This document shows positions 54,786-64,000 of a stretch of DNA of 64,000 nucleotides, piece by piece. The notes under the pieces are model-generated. The model was not told the origin of the DNA, did no database searches, and was given only the letters and a program-made list of their open reading frames with translations. This DNA comes from Microvelia longipes (lineage: Eukaryota > Arthropoda > Insecta > Hemiptera > Veliidae). Where the stretch lies: positions 15,317,487 through 15,381,486 of the forward strand of contig JACMZG010001913.1 of the NCBI GenBank assembly GCA_018340805.1, read 5' to 3'. The position numbers were made by a program, and so were the translations under genes. How positions within the stretch are numbered: position 1 is the stretch's first letter; each line of letters begins with the position of its first letter.

Positions 54786-55384
54786 ACTAAACCGTTCCTT
54801 GCAAAATAGTAAAATTTAAAAATGTATTAAACCACTTAACTAATGTAGCAAAATTAAATGAATTGATAGATATTTTTTTACCGTTTCTGTTAATGCTTTA
54901 ACTGGTTCTACTGAGTTATAATTTTTAACCATTTAGTACAATATTACCAATAAAGCACAATTGAAACGGGTTTTACCTTCTTTATCTGTTGCTCAAACTA
55001 CTAAATTTTTATACATTCGTATTATTTGTATAAATCCATTTAGTGTAAATCTTTTATTAGACTTGATGTATCTAAGCTGTGGTTGCTGTTATTCTCTAAA
55101 CACAGAATGAATTCAGTCTTTGTTTGCTTAGATAACAACACTATTTAAAGAGTAGAGTCATTCTAATAAACAAAATTACCTATTGATGTAGCTATTAATT
55201 GATTCTATTGAAAAGAAGACTGTGACCTCTGTAATCAATACACTTGCCAATTTTAAAGTCAGTCAGGCTCTTATTATTTGATTCATTCAACTCTTATAGG
55301 TTATTTTACTTTTATATTTCTCTGAGAACTGGAAAAGTTGGTAGTGTGGTGTAAATAAGTGTTTAAATGTTGTTTTTACTTTTC

Positions 55385-55870
55385 CTCATAATGAAACGCA
55401 GAAAAATTAAGCGATTCAATTGAAATTTAGCACGTGTGTAGCCATGTATAAGACTTAACATTTATGTTAAGTTTAATCTCATTATCAGCATTTGTTCAAA
55501 TTTTATCAAATGACTTGTGTACGTTTTTTAAAAAATCAGAAAATGATTTAATTAAGTTGAAATTCAGTAGTAGTGTATACCTTTACTTAATAAATAAGTA
55601 CACAAAGTTTCGTTTCAATACGACAGGTATATTCATTATTTTTGTTAGTTAATTAAAATTAAGCAGCGTTGAGAGTGGTCAGTGCTGTATGGATGACCGT
55701 CGAGAATGAAACGGATGTATTTACTATCTGAGGACAAGCGAAGTGTGTCTGAAGACATGTTGCAGTATAAATTTGGCGAATTGTATATTCTGAGGACGAG
55801 CAAAGCGAGTCCAAAGCAGGGAGGATGAGCGTAGTGAATCCAATAATGTATAATTTTCATGTAAAAGAAT
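55385..55870 (+). repeat. 5S-module repeat family copy
   Basis: Has the 'gaaatttagcacgtgtgtag' block, 'aataaataagtacacaaagt', a 5S-like stretch at 55655-55708 (TTAAGCAGCGTTGAGAGTGG, then ATGGATGACCG) and two 'gaggac.agc.aag.g.gtc' blocks at the end. Confidence 0.88.
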
Positions 55871-55924
55871 GTGATAAGGGGGGAATTATTAGGGTTTTTA
55901 GTAAATTTTCATCAGAAAGATTAT

Positions 55925-56030
55925 ACTTATGAGGTTGTTTGGATAATGGAACTAGAGAGGCCTCATGATTCCAATAATTTTCCACATTGGATAGTCCAAT
56001 CGACCTGAAATGGGTTTCAATTTATTTAGC
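55925..56030 (+). repeat. 'gaggttgttygga' dispersed repeat, copy 3 (short)
   Basis: ACTTATGAGGTTGTTTGGATAATGGA matches the starts at 18865 and 21435. Bases 56031-56475 that follow are AT-rich and unassigned. Confidence 0.5.
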
Positions 56031-56475
56031 TTTTCATATCCCTTAAGTCATGACAATTTGTTTATACACTATACCAAGGTTTAATAATGTTTAAAAATTT
56101 TGAACAAATTGGAGGTTGCAAACAGTAGCCTTTGCAACCTCCCCCTGCTCCGTATGGATGGGTTGGGTAGAAATTTGCATCCACACTCATTATATGGTTT
56201 TAATAATTTTATTTAAAAAATAATATACAAAAGTAATACGCAATACAATCCTAATAAAGGCTCTAAAAGTCTTAGTTCATCTATTCCTAATGACATTTGA
56301 TTATAAATAAGATCTTACTAGCCACATAAGCTTAGGGCTTGTGCGTGGCTAGCTTTTCGTTTAGATTTTTATTCTCAAGCTACTTTTTGTTAGTACTTTA
56401 TAATGAAATTAAGTATAAGAGAAAAATAAGTTTTTATAAATCGTTTTCTTCTTTAATTCAATGAAATATTTCTAA

Positions 56476-56647
56476 AAGAAGCTAAAAAAAAAAAGAAAAG
56501 AGAGAAAAAAAAAAATAAATAAATAAATAATAAAATAAAATAAAAAATACATAAATAAAATAAAATAATAATAAATAAATAACAATAAATAAAATAATAA
56601 AAAAAAAAAAAAAAAAAAAAATAAAAAAAAAAAAAAAAAAAAATAAA
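56476..56647. repeat. A-rich low-complexity tract
   Basis: Runs of A broken by AAATAAAT and AATAAT units, probably the expanded poly(A) tail of a retrotransposed copy oriented plus. Confidence 0.85.
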
Positions 56648-56879
56648 AAGAGATCTTAAATCTCTTTATGAAAGAGATCTTTCATAAAAATATGAAAGAG
56701 ATCTTGTTCCTAGACGTTTCTATAAAACTCAATTACAGACAGAACCTCTTTATTACAAACTTCTATACAATGAAAATCTCTACATCACGAATTCAATATT
56801 TACTAACATAACTTTCTATGACTTTATAAAAGCGTGTTTTTTGGTGTTTTTACTTTTCTTTATTTATACTTTTCCTCCT

Positions 56880-57640
56880 AGGAAAGTATAAATAAATACT
56901 TAGGTGTATAGGAAAAGTAATGTGTTCGCAAAAAAATCTGTAAACGGTATGTCACCAGAATTATCCGTTTTTGAAGTTTTAAGGCCTCCTGAGTGGTTTT
57001 CACAAAGTTGTCTTGTATGTGTGTGTGTGTGTCTGTTATCATAGCAGCGTCCAGTGTATTAATGCTAGAAAGTTGAAACTTTGTACAAAAAAAAATGATT
57101 TATTGATAGCATCATTAATCTGCAAAAATTACTTTTGAAAAATCATAAAACACGGAAAAATTATGCGATCCAATTAAGATTTGGCACGCATATAGCCATG
57201 TATAAGATTGACTTATGTGCTAAGTTTCATCTCATTATCAGCATTAATTCTATTTTTATTGAATAACTTGTAAAGTAAACGTTTTTAAAAAAATTGTGAA
57301 AAATTAGAAAACAATTTATTGAGTTGAAATTTAGTACACGTATATACCTTTATGTAATAAATAAGAACACTAAGTTTTGTTTCAATACGACAAGTATATC
57401 TATGATTATGGTTGGATCATAAAAGTTAAATAGCATTGAGCGTGGTCAGTGCTGTATGGTAACCGCAGAGAATGAAACAGATACATATACCCTCTGAGAA
57501 CAAGCGATATGAGTCCAAAGACATGTTGCAGTATAAATGGTGAATTGTGCATTCTGAGGACGAACGAAGGGAGGATGAGCGTAGCGAATCCAATGTGATG
57601 AGGAAAAGTTCTGAGGTACCCCGTACCCGTTTTTTTAATA
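56880..57640 (+). repeat. 5S-module repeat family, most complete copy
   Basis: It contains all blocks in order: 'aggtgtataggaaaagtaat' head, TTAAGGCCTCCTGAGTGGTT, a short GT run, 'aatgctagaaagttgaaact', 'gatttggcacgcatatagcc', 'aataaataagaacactaagt', a 5S-like stretch at 57421-57474, 'gaggacgaacgaaggg' and 'tctgaggtaccccgtaccc' with a T-run. About 760 bp, no ORF, no clear terminal repeats. Confidence 0.88.
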
Positions 57641-57926
57641 CATTTCTGGTAATATTATTATTGATTCCTTATGGATTTTAGTTTTTTTATTCTACTTCTA
57701 TAAGATTCTATAGAATTGGAATTAACATTGTATTGAAGAAAAATTAACCATTCAGTTTTAATTTAGAATTCAGTTAGTCCAGATTTTAGGTAAAACTTAT
57801 TTAATTTTACATCAAAATATCAAAAGCACTGTCCATATCATATAAAAATATGACGATGAAGTCAAATACAAAGATTTGTCTCAAAAGTATAAAATTGTGC
57901 CTAGTTCTATCACAACAAGGTTACAC

Positions 57927-58086
57927 TACAATACGACACATGGCTAAAATCAGTTGACAGCGTGGGAAAATAATACGAGGGAGCCAATGAGGTTAGTTCT
58001 GGATGTTAAACCACACCAATCTTATTGGTTCCTCAACACTATTTTCCTGCACTCTCAACTGATTTTAGCCGTGTGTCGTACTATAA
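57927..58086. mobile_element. hairpin MITE with about 60-base arms
   Basis: TACGACACATGGCTAAAATC through CAATGAGGTT is mirrored by CTTATTGGTTCC through GATTTTAGCCGTGTGTCGTA. A short spacer separates the arms. No ORF. Confidence 0.85.
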
Positions 58087-58329
58087 TTAAGCTCTATGAA
58101 ACTAGTGCTTATTTTTATTGAATGACATGGATACATTTCAAAAAATGTTCAAAATATTCTAGTTGAGTTAAAATTCGGCACAAAAGTATTCCTTTATATC
58201 ATACAAATTTTAATATGGCTCGTTTATTAACAGTCTTTGTTTAATTGCTAGTGTTTACCATCATAAATTTTCATAACCATCTTGCACCACTGGGTAAATC
58301 TCATTATTGACCTTACCCTGCAATCTAAT

Positions 58330-58480
58330 TTACAGTAAAACACATGGTTATAATCAGTTGACAGCATGGTAAGTCAATGTTATTCTGGAATGTTGAACCA
58401 CTCCCACAATTTCACATCAGGCCAACCTCATTGATTCCTAATCATATTTTCCCATGCTGTCTTCTGTTAAAAATTTTTTT
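58330..58480. mobile_element. hairpin-MITE, second diverged copy
   Basis: AACACATGGTTATAATCAGT ... GGCCAACCTCATTGATTCCT ... TTTTCCCATGCTGTC repeats the 57927-58086 layout. It stops about 45 bases before the exon 2 acceptor. Confidence 0.7.
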
Positions 58481-58524
58481 TTAATAAAAAAAAATTTTTT
58501 TAACCTGTTTCTGGTTTGTTTTAG

Positions 58525-58667
58525 GTAAATTCAAAGGGTTAGAAGATAGTAATGTTAGGAACTGTATGAGAAGGACTGCTTCTTTAGATGCTATATATAT
58601 GAATGCTCAGTGGCCAAGGGATTCCTTATATCTTACAGATATGATTCAAATAGACAGATCTACACAG
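58525..58667 (+). CDS. GLCCI1/FAM117-family protein, coding exon 2 (family signature)
   Basis: Acceptor TTTTAG|GT joins exon 1 in phase 1. It encodes GKFKGLEDSNVRNCMRRTAS followed by LDAIYMNAQWPRD, then YLTDMIQIDRSTQ, ending CAG|GTTTGT in phase 0. RRT(A/S)SLD.I....QWPRD followed by .TQT is the diagnostic block of the GLCCI1/FAM117 family (RRTSSLD, GQWPRD, KATQT in vertebrates). The Ser in RRTASLD sits in a basophilic kinase-type context. STQ plus the TDDW of exon 3 recreates STQTDDW, a dynein light chain-like TQT motif (an inference). Confidence 0.92.
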
Positions 58668-58734
58668 GTTTGTTTTGCCATTGTTGCTTTGTATATTAAA
58701 GTTTGATTTTTTTTTACTTTTTGTAATTTATATG

Positions 58735-59030
58735 GTCGGTATATAGGAAAAGTAATTTGTTTATTACTTTTCTGAATTACTGAAATCCTGTTGGAAACTG
58801 GGGTTTTACTGAATTATCCGTTACAGGTGTTATAATACCTCCTTAGTGGTTTTTACTAAAACCACTTTTAGTTGTGTGTCTGTTATCACTGTAGCTCCCA
58901 TTGTGTTTATGCTATTTTTTTTTTTGAAAACTTGGTTCAAAAATCAATTTTTGAATGACAAGCAAAGCGAGTCTGGAGTGTTGTGGAGACGAGACAATAT
59001 GGTGAGGAAGAGTTCTGAGGTGCCCTGTAC
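58735..59030 (+). repeat. 5S-module repeat family, internally deleted copy
   Basis: Head (ATAGGAAAAGTAATTTGTTT, CCTCCTTAGTGGTTTTTACT, 'tgtctgttatcactgtagctccc') joins directly to the family 3' end (AGCAAAGCGAGTCTGGAG, 'ttctgaggtgccctgtaccc'). The 5S-like part is missing. Confidence 0.8.
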
Positions 59031-59039
59031 CCTATTATT

Positions 59040-59480
59040 ACTTTTTCTCATTTATACTGTAAGTATACAAGAAAAGTATTCTGTTTGTTAAAAAGTCCGA
59101 AACCAGTATTTCACCTGAGTTATCAATTTCAGGTGTTTTTAAGACCTCCTGAGGTGGTTTTTACTAAGTTCTCTGTGTGTGTGTGTCTGTTATTATTGTA
59201 TCTCCCAGTGTATTTATAGAGAGCTGAAATTTGGTTAAAAAATCAATAGGTCTTGTTATGCAACATGGAAATTATTTTTTTATGACTTCATTATCCCGCA
59301 ATTATAACAGCAAAAATTTATAAAAAACAAATTTATCGATTGATCATAGATTTTGCATGCATGTAGATTTTGCATTATGTATTAACAAAACCAACATAAG
59401 TCTAATGACTTGGATACTTTTAAAAAATGTAAAGTCATAAAATAATGTTGGATAAAATTGAGGGAATTTTATATGTCAGC
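59040..59480 (+). repeat. 5S-module repeat family, 5' copy
   Basis: Begins TTTCTCATTTATACTGTAAG, with TTCACCTGAGTTATCAATTT, AAGACCTCCTGAGGTGGTTT, a GT run and 'agagctgaaatttggttaaa'. It is truncated before the 5S-like part. Confidence 0.78.
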
Positions 59481-59679
59481 ATTAGTTCAATTTGTGTAAG
59501 TTCAATATTATAAACACTATAAATAAATATTCAATAAATATAAAAATGGTATCTAATTTACCAATAATGAAAAATAGTTTGTTTTAAAACAGACATCTGT
59601 GGTCCAATCTAGTTTAATGTAGGCTCTGAGCCATTATCGATTTTGTCATTTTATTAGCACGTACTAATTTTGTTTATAG

Positions 59680-59765
59680 ACCGATGATTGGTTAGGAGAA
59701 GTCAAGAAACTCAGCAGGTTAGAGCAAACAACAGATGACAAATTGGATAAATATATCAAACAAAG
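59680..59765 (+). CDS. GLCCI1/FAM117-family protein, coding exon 3
   Basis: Acceptor GTTTATAG. Encodes TDDWLGEVKKLSRLEQTTDD and KLDKYIKQR to a phase 2 donor, AAAG|GTAATT at 59765. It completes the STQTDDW junction and enters a charged, probably helical segment. In vertebrate family members this region is followed by a coiled-coil-like stretch. No further exon is seen before the window ends, so the gene continues to the right. Confidence 0.87.
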
Positions 59766-59860
59766 GTAATTAATTAATTTATGCATAATAAAGGGAAAGT
59801 TAAATAAGTTCTCGAGATTTTTTAAAATTAATAGATCCAACAAATCTTTTCATTAATGAC

Positions 59861-61620
59861 TTATCTTTCTGCTTTCAATTCTTATAGGTAATTATTAGTT
59901 GGGGGAAGAAAATTTGTAGAGAGTAGACTTGTCTTCATTAATTAATCATCTTTCTGCTTTCAATTCTTATAGGTAATTATTAGTTGGGGGAAGAAAATTT
60001 GTAGAGAGTAGACTTGTCTTCATTAATTAATCATCATTCTGCTTTCAATTCTAAAGGTAATTATTAGTTGGGGAAGATAAGTTCTAGAGAGTAGACTTGT
60101 CTTCATTAATTAATCATCTTTCTGCTTTCAATTCTTATAGGTAATTATTAGTTGGGGGAAGAAAATTTGTAGAGAGTAGACTTGTCTTCATTAATTAATC
60201 ATCTTTCTGCTTTCAATTCTAAAAGGTAATTATTAGTTGGGGGGAAGATAAGTTCTAGAGAGTAGACTTGTCTTCATTAATTAATCATCTTTCTGCTTTC
60301 AATTCTTATAGGTAATATTAGTTGGGGAAGAAAATTTGTAGAGAGTAGACTGTCTTCATTAATTAATCATCTTTCTGCTTTCAATTCTAAAAGGTAATTA
60401 TTAGTTGGGGAAGATAAGTTCTAGAGAGTAGACTTGTCTTCATTAATTAATCATCTTTCTGCTTTCAATTCATAGGTAATTATTACTTGGGGAAGAAAAT
60501 TTGTAGAGAGTAGACTTGTCTTCATTAATTAATCATCTTTCTGCTTTCAATTCTAAAAGGTAATTATTAGTTTGGGGAAGAAAAGTTCTAGAGAGTAGAC
60601 TTGTCTTCATTAATGAATTATCTCTCTGCTTTCAATTCTTATAGGTAATTATTAGTGGGGGAAGATAAGTTCTAGAGAGTAGACTTGTCTTCATTAATTA
60701 ATCATCTTTCTGCTTTCAATTCTTATAGGTAATTATTACTTGGGGGAAGAAAATTTGTAGAGAGTAGACTTGTCTTCATTAATTAATCATCTTTCTGCTT
60801 TCAATTCTAAAAGGTAATTATTAGTTTGGGAAGAAAAGTTCTAGAGAGTAGACTTGTCTTCATTAATGAATTATCTCTCTGCTTTCAATTTTATAGGTAA
60901 TTATAGTTGGGGGAAGATAAGTTCTAGAGAGTAGACTTGTCTTCATTAATGAATTATCTCTCTGCTTTCAATTCTTATAGGTAATTATTAGTTGGGGGAA
61001 GATAAGTTCTAGAGAGTAGACTTGTCTTCATTAATTAATCATCTTTCTGCTTTCAATTCTTATAGGTAATTATTACTTGGGGGAAGAAAATTTGTAGAGA
61101 GTAGACTTGTCTTCATTAATTAATCATCTTTCTGCTTTCAATTCTAAAAGGTAATTATTAGTTTGGGGAAGAAAAGTTCTAGAGAGTAGACTTGTCTTCA
61201 TTAATGAATTATCTCTCTGCTTTCAATTCTTATAGGTAATTATTAGTTGGGAGAAGATAAGTTCTAGAGAGTAGACTTGTCTTCATTAATGAATTATCTC
61301 TCTGCTTTCAATTCTTATAGGTAATTATTAGTTGGGGGAAGATAAGTTCTAGAGAGTAACTTGTCTTCATTAATTAATCATCTTTCTGCTTTCAATTCTT
61401 ATAGGTAATTAACTTGGGGGAAGAAAATTTGTAGAGAGTAGACTTGTCTTCATTAATTAATCATCTTTCTGCTTTCAATTCTAAAAGGTAATTATTAGTT
61501 TGGGGAAGAAAAGTTCTAGAGAGTAGACTTGTCTTCATTAATGAATTATCTCTCTGCTTTCAATTCTTATAGGTAATTATTAGTTGGGAGAAGAAAATTT
61601 TTAGAGAGTAGACTTGTCTG
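59861..61620. repeat. about 84-bp tandem array, 21 units
   Basis: Each unit contains CTGCTTTCAATTCTTATAGG or CTAAAAGG, TAATTATTAGTTGGGGGAAG, TAGAGAGTAGACTTGTCTTC and ATTAATTAATCAT. Units 10-13, 14-17 and 18-21 repeat the same order of variants, so the 3' half is a three-copy higher-order array of four-unit blocks. The 5' half mostly alternates two variants. Confidence 0.96.
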
Positions 61621-61648
61621 TGTTCATAGATGTTATAGTGGTCTAAGA

Positions 61649-61933
61649 CGTTAGTTGTTTTGACAGAGATTTTGTGGTATATGTTAAACATGGTTAATAT
61701 TTAATACACTTGAGTTTTAAAAAAAAATATATTTAATTGTTAAACCACAATACATAAAGAAAAGAAAAACTGACCGGTTTCGACTATTAGTTAGTCATCT
61801 TCAGTCAGTTTATAAAAAGTACTCTGAAGATGACTAACTAATAGTCGAAACCGGTCAGTTTTCCTTTTTTTATGTATTGTGGTTTGAAAATTAAATATTT
61901 TTTTTTAAACTCAAGTGTATTAAATATTAACCA
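61649..61933. mobile_element. palindromic element with hammerhead-like ends, copy 2
   Basis: Same sequence as 31560-31880 over nearly its whole length, with the left arm shortened at the centre. Flanked by a perfect 10-bp direct repeat, TGGTCTAAGA (61639-61648, 61934-61943), inserted just past the tandem array. Confidence 0.88.
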
Positions 61934-62324
61934 TGGTCTAAGAGGGCATTTGGGGAAAATGGTTGTACACTCAAAGGGGCTACTGATTTGCATGAGATTT
62001 AGAACCTGTGATCTAGAGTACCTATGCTTGAAGGATTTTTTCTTCTTTGAAAATTCGCTAATACAGCATAGAAAACATAGAATGACTGGTAGGCACTATA
62101 GAAGAAAGAAAAATACAGATTTTTGACTCACTTGGGATCCAGATTTTTTTGGCCACAGTAGAGTGGCGAATTTTCCAAAAAATGTGATTTTCAACATTTC
62201 TTTGACTACAAAAATGGCTGTGTATCTCAAATTATGCGTGGTCTATGATTTTCATTTTGGTGGCGTTTCAAAGCTTAAACTTGGCCCTTTCAAATAGATT
62301 CTACATACTTTTGTATAATTTATT

Positions 62325-62775
62325 ATTAATAAATAAGTTTTTATTATGAGCAAGTATAAAATAAAAATGCTAATATCTCAAAGAGCCAATTTTTAAAAAA
62401 ATTGATAAATTTCTTAAAAAGAGCTTAAAATTGTTAGTAAAATGTCCACAAAGTTTCATTTTGGGACCAACATGGAATTGGATACAGTAGCGCATAACGT
62501 GTGTCAAAGTGTAAAAAAAGTCACTTATTTTGCATTTTTATTTATGATTATGTGATGAATCTTAACTTTTTTACAGTTTGACATACCTTGACACACATTA
62601 TGCTCTACTGTATCCAATCCAATAGCGGTCCCAAAATGAAACTTTGTGGACATTTTACTAACAGTTTAAGCTCTTTTTTAAGAATTTTATCAAAATTCTT
62701 AAAAATTGGCTGTTTGAGATATTAGCATTTTTATTTTATATTTGCTCATAATAAAAAACTTGTAATAAATCAGCC
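62325..62775. mobile_element. 450-bp foldback element
   Basis: Arms of about 200 bases (62330-62545, 62568-62770) pair over TTTTATTATGAGCAAGTATA, TGCTAATATCTCAAA, AAATGTCCACAAAGTTTCAT and TTGGATACAGTAG, with scattered mismatches and a short A/T-rich loop. No ORF. The family cannot be named. Confidence 0.88.
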
Positions 62776-64000
62776 AAGTTTTATTAAAATCGGTAACATC
62801 GAGTCCAAAGATGTACTTTTTGGTGTTGATTTGACATGGAATGACCCATAAAGGTTAATCCCAATGCCCTGACCCACCTGAGAACTTGGAATACAAAGTG
62901 AAACATGCACTCAATAAAAAGTACCGACGCCATCAGCGTTTGGAACAATTTTTAAATTGTAGGTATTTTTTATTGAAGAAAGAGGATGAATTTTTGGACA
63001 AAAAGAAGAATATGTTTAATATTGTCAAGTTTTTTTGAGCTTCATAACTACACATACTTAATTAATTAAAAATTAAATCTGGCGTATCAAATTTGAATAG
63101 TATTATATTTATATTACTTTTATATAAATATATTATTTTTATATTTACTATAGTTTAACATAGTAATTGTGTTAATTAATTAATTAATTATAACACATTA
63201 TTATGTTACTAGACTGTGAAGAAGGTCTTTTTTTACCGTGTCAACTATATTTACTTTTGAGCAAAGCCAGACAGTAAAAGCAGTTGAGTTGTCAATGCTA
63301 TGTTGTTTTGGGCATAGTAATAGTACACAACTATTTAAAAGAAAACAGTATAATGTATAAAAATTTTACCAGTAAACTTCTTTGGATCATCTCAAAAGTT
63401 ACAACTTGTCCAAAAGTTTCAATTCTATCGTATTTTCGATGTCTGAATCACTATCCATAATTATTAAACACTTGATAATAAAATTAATAACTCACTTAAC
63501 TTAATAAATTCAGTTAACTTTTTGTTAACTTCGTTAACAAAAACGTTTGATTATTTATTTGATAAACAAAAAAGATAAGAGGTACAAAGAAGGTAATATT
63601 ATAACCTTGTAGTAAACTTCTAGCGGCCACCTAGTGGATATTTGAGGAACTTCACCTGCAACATAACAAACTATTTTATTGTTGCCGACTGAAAAAAACT
63701 ACAAACTGTCGGTGACAATAAAAATGCGTTTCACCTACTTTTTTGAGGATGTAAAGTGCATACTTTACAGCCACCTGAAAAAAGCTATTGTTCAACTTCC
63801 TGGCATCACATTGATAACAAATAAAAGTTACTACTTTCACCAATTGTTTTTATAATGAAAAATAGAGTTGTGGAGTCCAAATATAAGGAAAAATATGAAA
63901 CAAGTCTCTCCACAGATGTTACAGTTTAATGGCAGAGCCAGCTTTCTTTCTTGTTTTAATATATCTATTTATTTATTTAGGTTGTATACATACATACTTT
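62776..64000. other. AT-rich sequence to the window end
   Basis: No exon, RNA gene or repeat family recognised. Confidence 0.5.

Larger units (their letters stand above)
43958..58524 (+). other. GLCCI1/FAM117-like intron 1 (14.6 kb)
   Basis: A long first coding intron filled with repeats: a MULE-like element (44385), inverted repeat arms (45275, 50280), a paired dispersed repeat (46230, 48065), SINEs (48780, 50878), MITE-1 (49460), a non-LTR fragment (51205), repeat R52 (52605), a foldback (53885), 5S-module repeats (55385, 56880) and hairpin MITEs (57927, 58330). Gaps between them, such as 46610-48060, 48960-49450, 51560-52600, 52880-53880 and 54790-55380, are AT-rich and unassigned. Confidence 0.75.
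58668..59679 (+). other. GLCCI1/FAM117-like intron 2
   Basis: 1.0 kb, largely two adjacent truncated copies of the 5S-module repeat family (58735-59030 and 59040-59480). Confidence 0.75.
59766..64000 (+). other. GLCCI1/FAM117-like intron 3 (open at the window edge)
   Basis: At least 4.2 kb: the 21-unit array (59861-61620), a palindromic hammerhead-like element (61649-61933), a long foldback (62325-62775) and then 1.2 kb of AT-rich sequence in which no exon is recognised. Confidence 0.65.

Noticed and set aside
59861..61620. CRISPR array
   Set aside because: Units are contiguous with no unique spacers, and the context is an insect-type intron.

Overview
The window looks like AT-rich nuclear DNA of an arthropod, most likely an insect and possibly a hemipteran. 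That rests on split genes with GT-AG introns, an HR96-type nuclear receptor, and many Penelope-like, non-LTR and MITE remnants. No bacterial, phage or viral gene was recognised. The species cannot be named from sequence alone.

Three host genes are present. (1) Minus strand, 212-382: the first coding exon of an HR96-type (NR1J) nuclear receptor, with the first zinc finger and P-box CESCKA; the rest lies off the left edge. (2) Plus strand, 5779-23267: a complete TRIM-NHL gene of 11 coding exons. The exons join in phase into a 689-residue protein with RING, B-box, coiled coil, filamin-type repeat and NHL propeller. (3) Plus strand, 43726 to beyond the right edge: the first three coding exons of a GLCCI1/FAM117-family gene, with a 14.6 kb first coding intron. 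HR96 and TRIM-NHL are divergently arranged across about 3.3 kb.

The rest is introns and a 20 kb intergenic gap (23268-43725), filled with mobile-element debris. Recognisable pieces are: a Penelope-like element with a GIY-YIG domain between inverted ends (38706-39646); two palindromic elements with hammerhead-like cores (31560-31880, 61649-61933); at least six non-LTR retrotransposon fragments; a TA-flanked MITE family with three full copies (8359, 12058, 49460) and a composite relative (30785-32289); two MULE-like elements with 10-bp target duplications (4506-5188, 44385-44830); tRNA-derived SINE heads; and about ten copies of a repeat family, six of which keep a 5S rRNA-like stretch.

Tandem arrays include a 20-bp x15 array ending 36 bp before a TRIM exon, a 47-bp x7 array, a roughly 25-bp array inside a foldback arm, and a 21-unit, roughly 84-bp array in the third GLCCI1/FAM117 intron. 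Most units of that last array hold an acceptor-like and donor-like sequence back to back. Long AT dinucleotide runs occur at six places.

The most interesting items are the repeat family carrying the 5S internal control region, the hammerhead-like cores with palindromic stem III, the ratchet-like array and a perfect 72-bp palindrome.
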